A stretch of DNA of 64,000 nucleotides from DATFDN01 sp963818725. GTDB lineage: Bacteria; Pseudomonadota; Alphaproteobacteria; Acetobacterales; Acetobacteraceae. Shown piece by piece: positions 16,895 through 25,770 of this stretch (positions are counted from its first letter, which is position 1; each line of letters starts with the position of its first letter). The notes under the pieces were generated by a model. The model saw only the letters and a program-made list of their open reading frames with translations, was not told where the DNA came from and did not search any database. Made by a program: the position numbers and the translations under genes. The stretch is taken from positions 62,001-126,000 of the forward strand of contig CAWFTU010000012.1 in the NCBI GenBank assembly GCA_963818725.1. Direction: 5' to 3'.

Positions 16895-17727
16895 GCCGCC
16901 AGGTGCGCCTGCCCGACGGCACCCTCGTCCCCGCGCTCGGCCAGGGAACATGGCACATGGGCGAGCGGAAGGGCGCCGCGCGGGCCGAGATCGCGGCCCT
17001 GCGCCTCGGCCTCGATCTCGGCCTGACGCTGATCGACACCGCCGAGATGTACGGCGAGGGCGGGGCCGAGACGATCGTGGGCGAGGCGATTGCCGGGCGG
17101 CGAAACGAGGTGTTCCTGGTCAGCAAGGTCTATCCGCACAACGCCTCGGCGGACGGAATTCCCGCTGCCTGCGCCCGCAGCCTCAAGCGGCTGCGCACCG
17201 ACCGCATCGATCTTTACCTGCTGCACTGGCGCGGGCGTTTCCCGTTAGCCGAAACGGTGGCGGCATTCGAGGCGCTGCGCGCGGCGGGGCAGATCGGGTT
17301 CTGGGGCGTGTCGAACCTGGATGTCGACGACATGGAGGAGCTCCAGGGGGTGCCGGGGGGCGTCAACTGCGCGACCGATCAGGTGCTGTACCATCCGGGC
17401 GCGCGAGGGATCGAATTCGATCTGCTGCCCTGGTGTCAGGACCGAAGCCTGCCGCTGATGGTCTATTCCCCACTGGGGCAGGGTGGGTTGCTGCGTTTCC
17501 GCACCCTGCTGTCGATTGCCGAGCGGCACGGCGCGACACCGGCACAGGTCGCAATCGCCTGGGGGCTGCGCTATCCGAACGTGATCTCGATCCCGAAGGC
17601 CGTCTCGCCGGAGCATGTTCGGGAAAACGCGGGTGCAGCCGCGATCACGTTGACGCCCGAGGATCTCGCCGCCATCGACTCGGAGTTCCCGCCGCCCCGG
17701 CGAAAGCAGGGATTGGCGATTTTGTAG
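16891..17727 (+). CDS. Aldo/keto reductase family oxidoreductase
   Basis: A 278-aa protein starting at ATG 16891 in a four-base overlap (ATGA) with the M19 gene. The catalytic tetrad is visible: Asp and Tyr in DTAEMYGEG, Lys in LVSKVYP, His in LLHWRG. The NADPH-binding segments MVYSPLGQGGLL and IPKAVSPEHVRENA follow. It resembles the YeaE-like bacterial subgroup. The carbonyl substrate is unknown. It ends just before a dispersed palindromic repeat. Confidence 0.87.
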   Translation: MSRQVRLPDGTLVPALGQGTWHMGERKGAARAEIAALRLGLDLGLTLIDTAEMYGEGGAETIVGEAIAGRRNEVFLVSKVYPHNASADGIPAACARSLKRLRTDRIDLYLLHWRGRFPLAETVAAFEALRAAGQIGFWGVSNLDVDDMEELQGVPGGVNCATDQVLYHPGARGIEFDLLPWCQDRSLPLMVYSPLGQGGLLRFRTLLSIAERHGATPAQVAIAWGLRYPNVISIPKAVSPEHVRENAGAAAITLTPEDLAAIDSEFPPPRRKQGLAIL

Positions 17728-17744
17728 GCTGGGTCGCAGGTTGC

Positions 17745-17834
17745 ACCGTCATGGCCGGACTTGGTCCGGCCATCCACGTCTTTATCGGCGGCAGGCGAAG
17801 ACATGGGTGCCCGGGCCAAGCCCGAGCATGACGA
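17745..17834. repeat. Dispersed palindromic intergenic repeat
   Basis: Contains CACCGTCATGGCCGGACTTG followed by TCCGGCC, a hairpin (GGCCGGA/TCCGGCC), and a second palindromic half GGGCCAAGCCC. A close relative of the first half is at 58642-58732. Such elements are common between genes in alphaproteobacteria. Here it lies at the 3' ends of the convergent genes at 16891 and 17853, where it could terminate or protect both transcripts. Confidence 0.65.
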
Positions 17835-17852
17835 TCGACGTGACAGACTTCC

Positions 17853-18029
17853 TTAGCTCGCCGGCTTCTCCGCCGGGGTGGACATCTTGGCGTGGCTAAC
17901 GTGCTTGTGGGCGTGATGCGACGCATGCTTCTTCGGCGCGGTCGGCTGCGCCAAGGCCGGAGACACGGTCAGGGCGGCGACAGGCAAGATCAGGCCGATC
18001 GCGGCGAGCAACGACTTGCGGATGGTCAT
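17853..18029 (-). CDS. Small secreted His/Lys-rich protein
   Basis: A 58-aa protein from ATG 18029, with GGAG about ten bases upstream on its strand. An N-terminal signal peptide (MTIRKSLLAAIGLILPVAAL to SPALA) is followed by a short mature peptide rich in His and Lys (PKKHASHHAHKHVSHAK). A periplasmic metal-binding or polyanion-binding role is conceivable, but no family is recognised. The frame is open further upstream, but the signal peptide marks the likely start. Confidence 0.6.
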   Translation of the reverse strand: MTIRKSLLAAIGLILPVAALTVSPALAQPTAPKKHASHHAHKHVSHAKMSTPAEKPAS

Positions 18030-18177
18030 GGGGGGAGGGCTCCAGTCGAGCGGTGGCGGCGAGGTGGTCGTCGGGCTCGGACCAATGGTCACGCCCCGAT
18101 CTCCAAGCCAAGTATGCCGGTCCGTTGCGGAGTCGGGCAAGGGACCGTTGCGCTAAAATCAGTTCGTTGCATTTCTG

Positions 18178-18618
18178 TCACAGCAGGCAGAGCGCCTCCA
18201 ACTCCTGGCGCAGCGTCTCCGGCAGTTCGGAGGCACCGTCAGCGATGCCGGTTGTGAGATCGCTAGGCGCGTCAGCGTCCTGCAAATAGCGCCAACCCTG
18301 GAACGGCTTCGTCAGGCGCCCCCGGACCGGAACCAAATTGGTCTCCAGCAACACACCGGCGCAGGGCGTACCGTCCTCCCAGCGGTCCGCGACGAGATCA
18401 AGGATTCGCTGGCGCGCGATGATGGACCCGCCAATCACCCAATACATCGATCCCCCTGCCAGGATCTCTGCCGCGCGTCTGGGCATGTTGCGCGTGCGGT
18501 GGCGCAACGGCGGCTCGCGAAGCGCCCGCTCGCCCTGGATCGCGCGCAGGTGCGGCAGGTCGCGCACGCCCACGGCGAGCTTGACGAGGTGCAGGGGCGG
18601 GGCTGGCGACGCGGACAT
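18178..18618 (-). CDS. DUF1489 family protein
   Basis: A 146-aa protein starting MSASPAPPLHLVKLAVGVRD at ATG 18618. It has the conserved DUF1489 core: LAVGVRDLPHLRA, MPRRAAEILAGGSMYWVIGG, RQRILDLV, LVPVRGRLTKPFQGWRYL. The family is restricted mainly to alphaproteobacteria and has no established function. No signal or membrane segments. It is divergent from aapJ with about 143 bases between them. Confidence 0.82.
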   Translation of the reverse strand: MSASPAPPLHLVKLAVGVRDLPHLRAIQGERALREPPLRHRTRNMPRRAAEILAGGSMYWVIGGSIIARQRILDLVADRWEDGTPCAGVLLETNLVPVRGRLTKPFQGWRYLQDADAPSDLTTGIADGASELPETLRQELEALCLL

Positions 18619-18761
18619 GTCCGCAATTGTGACCGCGCCCGCGAGTCCCACAAGACGCGCCAGCAGACAGCGGCGTGAGATCGGCCCAGGTGGGGGGAAT
18701 CGACGTCAGCCCAGCCGGGCCGTAAGAAGGCCGTCGCACCCACGGACCGGAGAAGCAGCTA

Positions 18762-19832
18762 ATGCCGCTTTCGATTCGAACCGCCCCCGGGCTCTTCGCT
18801 GGCTTGCTCGTTGGTTTGCTTAGCATCGCCAGCGGAACCGCGCACGCTCAGGCGAACCAGCAGACCGCTCCGGCCACCGGCGCCGGGTCGCCGACGCTCG
18901 CCGCCGTCAAGGGGCGCGGGCAATTGAACTGCGGCGTGAGTGGTGATGTTCCCGGCTTCTCGCTGCCGAACAGCCAGGGCGTGATGGTCGGCATCGATGC
19001 CGAGGGCTGCCGGGCGCTCGCGGCCGCGGTGCTGGGCGACGCCAGCAAGGTGAAGTTCGTACCGTTGAACACGCAGAACCGCTTCACGGCCTTGCAATCC
19101 GGCGGCACCGACGTGCTGGTTCGCGAGACCACCTGGACGCTGGGGCGCGAGGCGGCGCTCGGTCTGCTGTTCACCGGAATCAACTTCTACGACGGCACCG
19201 GCTTCTTGGTGAAGAAGTCGCTCAACGTGACGTCGGCCAAGCAGCTCGACGGCGCCACGATCTGTGTGCAGCCGGGCACCAGCACCGAGCTGGCGATCGC
19301 GGACTACTTCAGAGCCAACAACCTGAAGTTCACGCCGATTGAGATCGCCGACCTCCAACAGATCCAGCAGACGTTCCTGTCCGGGCGGTGCGACGTCTAT
19401 TCGACGGACAGCTCGGCCCTCGCCACGTTCCGCTACACCCAAGGCGCCCGGGCGGGCGACTTCGTGCTGCTGCCGGAACTCATCAGCAAGGAGCCGCTCG
19501 GCCCCGCGGTCCGCAAGGGCGACGACAAGTGGTTCGATGTCGTTCGCTGGGTGGGCTTCGCGCAGATCGATGCCGAGGATCACGGCGTGGATCAGAAGAA
19601 CGTGGACAGCCAGCTCAAGTCGCAAAACCCGGACGTTCGCCGGCTTCTCGGGGTGGACGGCGATCTCGGCAAGCAGCTCGGGCTGGACGCGAAATGGGCC
19701 TACAACGCGATCAAGCAGGTCGGGAACTATGCCGACGTCTGGAACCGCACCATGACGCCCTTGGGCATTCCGCGCGGTAACAACAACCTGTGGAACCACG
19801 GGGGACTGATGTACTCCCCGCCGCTTCGCTGA
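18762..19832 (+). CDS. aapJ: General L-amino acid ABC transporter, periplasmic binding protein
   Basis: A 356-aa protein with an Sec signal (LFAGLLVGLLSIASGTAHA, cut before QANQQ) and a type 2 periplasmic binding fold (SBP_bac_3). It matches AapJ/BztA proteins: LAAVKGRGQLNCGVSGDVPG, FVPLNTQNRFTALQSGGTDV and RETTWTLGREAALGL are characteristic. It binds a broad range of L-amino acids in the periplasm and delivers them to AapQM. It is first of four genes; aapQ starts 28 bases downstream. The Aap operon is commonly nitrogen-controlled in relatives; I did not find an NtrC site. Confidence 0.93.
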   Translation: MPLSIRTAPGLFAGLLVGLLSIASGTAHAQANQQTAPATGAGSPTLAAVKGRGQLNCGVSGDVPGFSLPNSQGVMVGIDAEGCRALAAAVLGDASKVKFVPLNTQNRFTALQSGGTDVLVRETTWTLGREAALGLLFTGINFYDGTGFLVKKSLNVTSAKQLDGATICVQPGTSTELAIADYFRANNLKFTPIEIADLQQIQQTFLSGRCDVYSTDSSALATFRYTQGARAGDFVLLPELISKEPLGPAVRKGDDKWFDVVRWVGFAQIDAEDHGVDQKNVDSQLKSQNPDVRRLLGVDGDLGKQLGLDAKWAYNAIKQVGNYADVWNRTMTPLGIPRGNNNLWNHGGLMYSPPLR

Positions 19833-19860
19833 CGAACCCCGGGAAGGCTGGCGGCGTCCG

Positions 19861-21081
19861 ATGGCTCGCGTCGACACAAGCGATCCTCGCTACCTTGGCA
19901 CCCCCGCGGCGACCGCGCCGCGCCGGCGCATGCGGCTGAGCTGGTCGGACCCGCGGCTGCGCAACGTGATCTGGCAGGTGCTGATCCTGGGCACGGTGGC
20001 CTTCGTGATTTGGTACCTCGTCCGTAACACCAGCCGCAACCTTGAGGCACGCCACATCGCGGGCGGCTGGGGCTTCCTGTGGCAGCCCGCCTCGATCCCG
20101 ATCGGCGAGACGCCGATCGCCTACACGTCGTCCGTGTCCAGCTATGGCCGGGCGCTGTTGATCGGCATCCTCAACACGCTGAAGGTTTCGGTGGTGGGTG
20201 TGCTGCTCGCGACGCTGCTCGGCACCGCGGTTGGCATCGGACGGTTGTCGCGCAATTGGCTGCTGTCGCGGATCACCGCCGTCTACGTCGAGGGGGTGCG
20301 CGACATCCCGCTGCTGCTCCAATTGTTCTTCTGGTACGGCGTCGTGCAGGCGCTGCCGGGACCGCGCCAGGCGTTTCATCCGATGGCCGGCGTGTTCCTG
20401 TCCGATCGCGGCATCAAGCTGCCGCAGCTTGACTGGGCGCAGGCACACGGATTGGCGCTGGCCGCGTTCGTCTTCGGCCTGCTGGCAAGCTTTGCCTGGA
20501 GCCGCTGGGCGGACAGCCGCCAAGCGCGAACCGGCCGGCGGCCGCTGACCTGGCCGGCGGCGGTGTTTTTCCTGCTGGTGCTGCCGATCGGTGTCTGGGC
20601 GGCGTTCGGCGCGCCATTCCACCTGGATCTCCCGGCACTGCGCGGGTTCAACTTCCAGGGCGGATTGACCATCACCCCGGAATACGCCGCCCTGCTGATT
20701 GGCCTGGTGGTGTACACCGCGACCTATATCGCGGAGATCGTGCGCTCTGGCATCCTCGCGATCCCGCACGGCCAATGGGAGGCGGGCGGCGCGCTCGGGC
20801 TGTCCCGAGGCGTGATCCTGCGGCGCATCATCCTGCCGCAATCGATGCGCGTCATCATCCCGCCGATGGCGAGCCAGTACCTCAATCTGGTGAAGAACAG
20901 CTCGCTCGCGGTCGCGATCGGCTACCAGGACATCGTGTCGATCGCGGACACCACGCTGAACCAGACCGGCCAGGCCATTGCGGGCGTGGCCATCATCATG
21001 GGCGTGTACCTGACCTTCAGCCTGACAATCAGCACCTTCATGAACTGGTACAACAAGCGCGTGGCGCTGCGGGAGCGTTAG
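19861..21081 (+). CDS. aapQ: General L-amino acid ABC transporter, permease AapQ/BztB
   Basis: A 406-aa inner-membrane permease. An N-terminal transmembrane helix (IWQVLILGTVAFVIWYLV) precedes a large loop typical of AapQ, then the BPD_transp_1 core. The EAA loop is EAGGALGLSRGVILRRIILPQ, which contacts the ATPase. It heterodimerises with AapM. Its stop (21081) is four bases before the aapM start, consistent with coupled translation. Confidence 0.93.
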   Translation: MARVDTSDPRYLGTPAATAPRRRMRLSWSDPRLRNVIWQVLILGTVAFVIWYLVRNTSRNLEARHIAGGWGFLWQPASIPIGETPIAYTSSVSSYGRALLIGILNTLKVSVVGVLLATLLGTAVGIGRLSRNWLLSRITAVYVEGVRDIPLLLQLFFWYGVVQALPGPRQAFHPMAGVFLSDRGIKLPQLDWAQAHGLALAAFVFGLLASFAWSRWADSRQARTGRRPLTWPAAVFFLLVLPIGVWAAFGAPFHLDLPALRGFNFQGGLTITPEYAALLIGLVVYTATYIAEIVRSGILAIPHGQWEAGGALGLSRGVILRRIILPQSMRVIIPPMASQYLNLVKNSSLAVAIGYQDIVSIADTTLNQTGQAIAGVAIIMGVYLTFSLTISTFMNWYNKRVALRER

Positions 21082-21085
21082 GACC

Positions 21086-22189
21086 ATGGCGCTCACCCGT
21101 GGCCTCGCGCAGAGCCGTCCGATCGATTGGGCGCGCGCCAACCTGTTTAACTCCTGGTGGTCCACAGCGGTCACGCTGCTGCTGGCCTGGGGACTCGTCC
21201 GCGCCCTATGGGGCTTCATCGCTTGGGCCGTCGTCCACGCCGTGTACTCGGTGCCGCACGCGGCGGACGGGGCGCCGGACACCGCGGCGTGCCGGGCCAT
21301 GCAAGGCGTGGGCGCGTGCTGGGCGGTGGTGCCCGAGAAGTACCGCTTCATCCTGTTCGCGTTCTACCCGTACGACCAGCAATGGCGCCCGGCCCTGTGC
21401 GTTCTGCTGTTCGTTGCGCTCTACGCCATTTCGGCCAACCGCCGGTTCTGGCGGCGTGAGCTCGGCCTGATCTGGATCGCGACGCTGGGCGTGGTGGCGC
21501 TGTTGATGTGGGGCGGGGTTCTCGGGCTATCTTACGTCCCGCAGTACCAGTGGGGCGGGCTGCCGCTCACGCTGATCCTCGCCACGCTGGGCCTGGCGGC
21601 CGCGTTCCCGCTCGCCGTGCTGGTGGCGTTGGGTCGCCGCTCGACCGCCATGCCGGCCGTGCGATTGCTCTGTATCGTCTACGTCGAGCTGATCCGCGGC
21701 GCGCCGCTGATCGCCTGGCTGTTCATGGCCACCGTGATGTTTCCGCTGTTCATGCCGGCGGGCGTGGACTTCGACAAGCTGCTGGCCGCGCAGGTCGCGA
21801 TCATCGTATTCGCCGCCGCCTATCTCGCCGAGGTGGTCCGCGCCGGGCTTCAGGCCCTGCCCAAGGGTCAAGGCGAGGCGGCCGACGCCCTCGGGCTCGG
21901 CTACTGGCAGAAGATGCGGCTGATTATCCTGCCGCAGGCGCTGCGGCTGGTTATTCCGCCCCTGGTCAACACCTTCATCGGCTTCTTCAAGGACACGTCC
22001 CTGGTCCTGATCGTCGGCATCTTCGACCTGCTGAAGGCCGGGACGACCGCGGTCGCCGACCCGCCCTGGCAGGGGTTCGGCAATGAGGTGTACCTGCTCC
22101 TCGCCGTGATCTACTTCGCATTCTGCTTCGCCATGTCGCGGTACAGCCAGGGGCTCGAGCGCGAACTGGACCGCGCCCGCCGTCGTTGA
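21086..22189 (+). CDS. aapM: General L-amino acid ABC transporter, permease AapM/BztC
   Basis: A 367-aa inner-membrane permease partnering AapQ. An N-terminal helix and a periplasmic loop are followed by the BPD_transp_1 domain. The EAA loop is GEAADALGLGYWQKMRLIIL, and RLVIPPLVNTFIGFFKDTSL is conserved. Length and architecture fit AapM/BztC. The ATPase gene aapP begins ten bases after the stop. Confidence 0.93.
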   Translation: MALTRGLAQSRPIDWARANLFNSWWSTAVTLLLAWGLVRALWGFIAWAVVHAVYSVPHAADGAPDTAACRAMQGVGACWAVVPEKYRFILFAFYPYDQQWRPALCVLLFVALYAISANRRFWRRELGLIWIATLGVVALLMWGGVLGLSYVPQYQWGGLPLTLILATLGLAAAFPLAVLVALGRRSTAMPAVRLLCIVYVELIRGAPLIAWLFMATVMFPLFMPAGVDFDKLLAAQVAIIVFAAAYLAEVVRAGLQALPKGQGEAADALGLGYWQKMRLIILPQALRLVIPPLVNTFIGFFKDTSLVLIVGIFDLLKAGTTAVADPPWQGFGNEVYLLLAVIYFAFCFAMSRYSQGLERELDRARRR

Positions 22190-22199
22190 GGGACCTGTC

Positions 22200-22988
22200 A
22201 TGAGCCAGACCGCCGACACCGCTTCGATCGACCGGCCAGGGCTGACCGGCCGGCCGATGATCGTGCTCGACAAGGTCAACAAGTGGTACGGCGCCATGCA
22301 CGTGCTGCGCGACGTGTCGCTGACCGTAGGCGAAAAAGAGAGGGTCGTCGTGTGCGGGCCTTCCGGATCCGGCAAGTCGACCATGATCCGCTGCGTCAAT
22401 CGGCTGGAATCGCACCAGATGGGCCGCATCGTGGTGGACGGCACGGAGCTGACCGACGACACCCACGCGCTGGACACGATCCGGCGCGAGGTCGGAATGG
22501 TGTTTCAGTCCTTCAACCTGTTTCCGCACCTGACGATCCTGGAGAACCTGACGCTGGCGCCCATCTGGGTCCGCCGCATGCCGAAGGCCGAGGCCGAGGA
22601 GCTGGCCATGTCCTACCTGCGCCGGGTGAAAATTCCCGAGCAGGCGAACAAGTATCCAGGCCAGCTCTCCGGCGGGCAGCAGCAACGCGTGGCGATCGCG
22701 CGGGCGTTGTGCATGCGGCCCCGGATCATGCTGTTCGACGAGCCGACCTCCGCGCTCGACCCCGAGATGATCAAGGAGGTGCTGGACGTGATGATCGAGC
22801 TGGCCGAGTCCGGCATGACAATGGTCTGCGTCACCCACGAGATGGGATTCGCCCGTCAGGTCGCGCACCGGGTCGTGTTTATGGACCAGGGCGAGATCGT
22901 CGAAAGCGGCCCGCCCGCCGAGTTGTTCGAGAACCCGCGCACCGACCGGCTGCGGCTGTTCCTATCGCAAATCTTGCGCGGACATTGA
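22200..22988 (+). CDS. aapP: General L-amino acid ABC transporter, ATP-binding protein
   Basis: A 262-aa cytoplasmic ATPase driving AapQM. Walker A is GPSGSGKST (residues 53-61), the Q-loop is in GMVFQSFNLFPHL, the signature is LSGGQQQR, Walker B is IMLFDEPTSALDPE and the H-loop is VTHEMGF. An N-terminal extension before MIVLDKVNKWYG is typical of AapP. It closes a complete four-gene Aap operon. Confidence 0.94.
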   Translation: MSQTADTASIDRPGLTGRPMIVLDKVNKWYGAMHVLRDVSLTVGEKERVVVCGPSGSGKSTMIRCVNRLESHQMGRIVVDGTELTDDTHALDTIRREVGMVFQSFNLFPHLTILENLTLAPIWVRRMPKAEAEELAMSYLRRVKIPEQANKYPGQLSGGQQQRVAIARALCMRPRIMLFDEPTSALDPEMIKEVLDVMIELAESGMTMVCVTHEMGFARQVAHRVVFMDQGEIVESGPPAELFENPRTDRLRLFLSQILRGH

Positions 22989-23049
22989 GCGTGCTTGCCC
23001 CCCAAGCGGCCGGGCGTTACCGGTCAGCCAACCCGAAAAAGAGCGTGCC

Positions 23050-24936
23050 ATGAGTGTGACCACTGTCGCCGCGGACCGCCCTAGGCGGCTCCCCCAGTTC
23101 GGCGCGGTCCTTGCGGTGCTCGGGGTTGTCTACGGGGACATCGGGACCAGCCCGCTCTATGCGTTCAAGGCGGCGCTGGACCTGTTCAAGGAACGCGTCG
23201 TCACGGACCTGGAGGTTCTCGGCATTCTGTCGATGATCTTCTGGTCGCTGATCCTGATCGTCTCCGTGAAATACGTCGCCTTGGTGATGCGGGTCGACAA
23301 CCGCGGCGAGGGCGGAATCCTGGCGCTGATGGCGCTGGCGCAGCGCGTCTGCGTCGGCCCGCGCATGCGCGCCTTCGTCGCGCTGGTGGGCATCGCCGGC
23401 GCGTGCCTGTTCTTCGGCGACGGCGTCATCACGCCGGCCGTCTCCATCCTCTCGGCGATCGAGGGACTGGAGGTGTCCTCGCCGAGCCTGAAGACCTACG
23501 TGCTGCCGATCAGCGCCGTGGTGATCGTGCTCCTGTTCGCCGTCCAGTATCGCGGCACCGGCAGCGTTGGGCGGCTGTTCGGCCCGGTCATGGCGCTTTG
23601 GTTCGTGGCGATCGCGGTGCTGGGGGTCAATCAGATTTGGCAGCACCCATCCGTGCTGCGCGCGCTATCACCCAGCTACGCGGTGCAGCTCGGCATTACC
23701 TACAAGGCGATGGCTTTCGTCGTGCTGGGCGCCGTCGTGCTGTGCGTCACCGGGGCGGAGGCGCTGTACGCCGACATGGGGCATTTCGGCGCCCATCCAA
23801 TCCGGATGAGCTGGACCTTTTTCGTCCTGCCCGCGCTCGTGCTGAACTATTTCGGGCAGGGCGCGCTCGTCCTCCTCGACCCGAAGGCGGGCGCCAACCC
23901 GTTCTTCCACAGCGCGGCTGACTGGGCGCAGATACCGCTTGTGGTGCTGTCCGCGATCGCCACGGTGATCGCGAGCCAGGCGGTGATCTCCGGGGCCTAC
24001 TCGATGACGCGCCAGTGCCTGCAACTCGGCTTCCTGCCCCGGATACGTGTTAGGCACACCTCCTCGACCGAGGAAGGACAGATCTATGTCCCACAGGTGA
24101 ACACCTTCCTTGCGATCGGGGTGCTCGCCCTCGTGTTCGGCTTCCGCACCAGCGACAGCTTGGCCTCGGCGTACGGGATCGCCGTCACGGGCACCTTCAT
24201 CTGCACCGCCGTGCTCGCCGCGATCGTGTTTCGCCGTCAGTTCCATTGGCCACGCTGGATGGCGCTCGGCGTGTTTGGCGCCTTGTTCGTCATCGATGCC
24301 ACGTTCTTCAGCGCCAATACCCTCAAGGTGGTCGATGGCGGCTGGGTGCCGCTCCTCCTCGGCCTCGCGCTGATGGCAATGATGACGTCGTGGAAGCGCG
24401 GCCGCGATCTGCTTCTGGCGCGCTGGCGGCAGGACAGCTTGCCGATCGCCTCGTTCCTGGCACGACTGCCGCAATCACGCACGGTTCGCGTGCCGGGCCT
24501 GGGCATCTTCATGACCGGCAACCCTGAATACGTTCCGGCCGCGCTGCTGCACAACCTGAAGCACAACAAGGTGCTGCACGAGCGCGTGTTGTTCGTGACC
24601 GTTGAGAACCTGGACGTACCGGAGGCACGTACCCGTATGCAGGTGGCGGAGCTTGCGCCCGGCATCCACCGCGCCATCCTCCGCTACGGATTCATGGAAA
24701 GCCCCAATATCCCCCGCGACCTCGAACGGCTCCGCGATCACGGGGTCGAGTTTGATCCGATGCAGGCAAGCTATTTCCTGAGCCGCGAGGTGATGGTGAA
24801 AGGCTCCGCGCCCAAGCTGCCGCTATGGAGACGGGCGCTGTTCCTGCTCATGGTTCGGAACGCGACGCCAGCTACGGAGTTCTTTCATATTCCCTATGAT
24901 CGCGTCGTGGAGCTTGGGGTCCGCATCGCGATCTGA
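23050..24936 (+). CDS. kup: KUP family potassium transporter
   Basis: A 628-aa K+/H+ symporter of the inner membrane. The N-terminal signature VVYGDIGTSPLYAFKAALD and the motif FFGDGVITPAVSILSAIEGL are diagnostic of Kup/HAK. About twelve hydrophobic segments precede a hydrophilic C-terminal domain (from RTVRVPGLGIFMTGNPEYVP). It starts 61 bases after aapP on the same strand. Kup proteins serve low-rate K+ uptake, often at acidic pH, which would fit an acetic-acid-bacterium relative. Confidence 0.95.
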   Translation: MSVTTVAADRPRRLPQFGAVLAVLGVVYGDIGTSPLYAFKAALDLFKERVVTDLEVLGILSMIFWSLILIVSVKYVALVMRVDNRGEGGILALMALAQRVCVGPRMRAFVALVGIAGACLFFGDGVITPAVSILSAIEGLEVSSPSLKTYVLPISAVVIVLLFAVQYRGTGSVGRLFGPVMALWFVAIAVLGVNQIWQHPSVLRALSPSYAVQLGITYKAMAFVVLGAVVLCVTGAEALYADMGHFGAHPIRMSWTFFVLPALVLNYFGQGALVLLDPKAGANPFFHSAADWAQIPLVVLSAIATVIASQAVISGAYSMTRQCLQLGFLPRIRVRHTSSTEEGQIYVPQVNTFLAIGVLALVFGFRTSDSLASAYGIAVTGTFICTAVLAAIVFRRQFHWPRWMALGVFGALFVIDATFFSANTLKVVDGGWVPLLLGLALMAMMTSWKRGRDLLLARWRQDSLPIASFLARLPQSRTVRVPGLGIFMTGNPEYVPAALLHNLKHNKVLHERVLFVTVENLDVPEARTRMQVAELAPGIHRAILRYGFMESPNIPRDLERLRDHGVEFDPMQASYFLSREVMVKGSAPKLPLWRRALFLLMVRNATPATEFFHIPYDRVVELGVRIAI

Positions 24937-24953
24937 GTGTTTGGAAGGACTGG

Positions 24954-25316
24954 ATGGATGCGCCCCGTCTGAGCCGCGTGACCGCTGTCCTGGCCCGTGG
25001 TCCCGATCGGCCAAGCGGGGACACGGGCCGTGGTCTCGAGATCGGCCTGTGCCTTGGCGCGGGTGGGCAGATCGAGGCAAGTTGCGCCGAAGACACACCT
25101 TGGCATGTGCGCCGTTTTTGGCCCGACCGCAAGGATTGGCATGGCGAGCTTGTCACGGTCGATGAGGGCTGGGCCATTCGCGGCACGCGCGGCGATGACG
25201 AGCCAGTGTGGGAGTTGCAGGGCCGCATCTTCCGCCCTGGCGAGTACATGACCCTGGTTGGGCCGGACGACTCGGAGTGGCTGTTTCGGATCGTCAATGT
25301 CGAAACTCTTCCTTGA
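24954..25316 (+). CDS. Hypothetical protein downstream of kup
   Basis: A 120-aa soluble protein from ATG 24954 with the ribosome site GGAAGGA. It starts 17 bases after kup and is probably cotranscribed. Trp- and acid-rich segments (TPWHVRRFWPDRKDWHG, EPVWELQGRIFRPGEYMTLV, DSEWLFRIVNVE) suggest a small beta-barrel-like domain. No signal peptide or membrane span. I do not recognise the family; the position suggests a link to Kup, but nothing in the sequence proves it. Confidence 0.6.
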   Translation: MDAPRLSRVTAVLARGPDRPSGDTGRGLEIGLCLGAGGQIEASCAEDTPWHVRRFWPDRKDWHGELVTVDEGWAIRGTRGDDEPVWELQGRIFRPGEYMTLVGPDDSEWLFRIVNVETLP

Positions 25317-25738
25317 TCCGTGAGCGCCGCTGGCTTATGTCGCAAAGGCTGGCTGGCGGAAGCGTCGGCCGGCCGTCCGGCGAATATGCCGAACGCGCTT
25401 CAACAGTAGCTTGGACCACATGAACGCTCGATCTAGTCGCGAATCCGCGGAGCCGCTTAGTCGCCGCTCGGCGGAGATGATCGCCCAGGAGAGTTCCGTG
25501 GCCGCTCTCGTCAGCCAGATCGGCTGACACCGGCGGTTCCCGCCTCTCCTCGGGCCGGGTGAAACGGCTGAGGAGGTTGGGATGACCGCCTTTCCTTCAT
25601 TCCCGATTTTTGTCGCCTTCCGCGCGACGACCGTTCACGTACCGCAGGTGACCCCCGATGGACGACGGCCCTAGTCGAGGCCGGGCCGCTGGGCCCGGTG
25701 CGCGCCTAATCTAGGACCGGGGACGCTGCGGCGCGTCC
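25317..25738. other. Intergenic region before the Nramp gene
   Basis: No convincing gene. A 35-codon frame at 25420-25527 lacks a ribosome site and a recognisable pattern. The 3' half is rich in short GC palindromes (CCGGGC with GCCCGG around 25681-25697, and GGACGC with GCGTCC at 25721-25726 and 25733-25738), which with the next hairpin suggests a folded mRNA leader. I do not recognise the yybP-ykoY manganese riboswitch consensus. Confidence 0.4.
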
Positions 25739-25764
25739 GTCTCCGGTTCGCGACGAACGGAGAC
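25739..25764 (+). promoter_or_regulatory. Leader hairpin sequestering the Nramp ribosome-binding site
   Basis: GTCTCCG (25739-25745) pairs with CGGAGAC (25758-25764), extended inside by TTCG with CGAA around a CGA loop and one bulged G, giving an 11-bp stem. The CGGAGA Shine-Dalgarno is inside the 3' arm, six bases before the ATG at 25771. If formed, the hairpin would hide the ribosome site, so translation may be regulated. The regulating signal is not known. Confidence 0.5.
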
Positions 25765-25770
25765 CGAGCA

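Noticed and set aside
25294..25530. 78-codon minus-strand frame and a 35-codon plus-strand frame (25420-25527) after the kup-linked gene
   Set aside because: No ribosome site and no protein-like pattern; more likely untranslated leader DNA.
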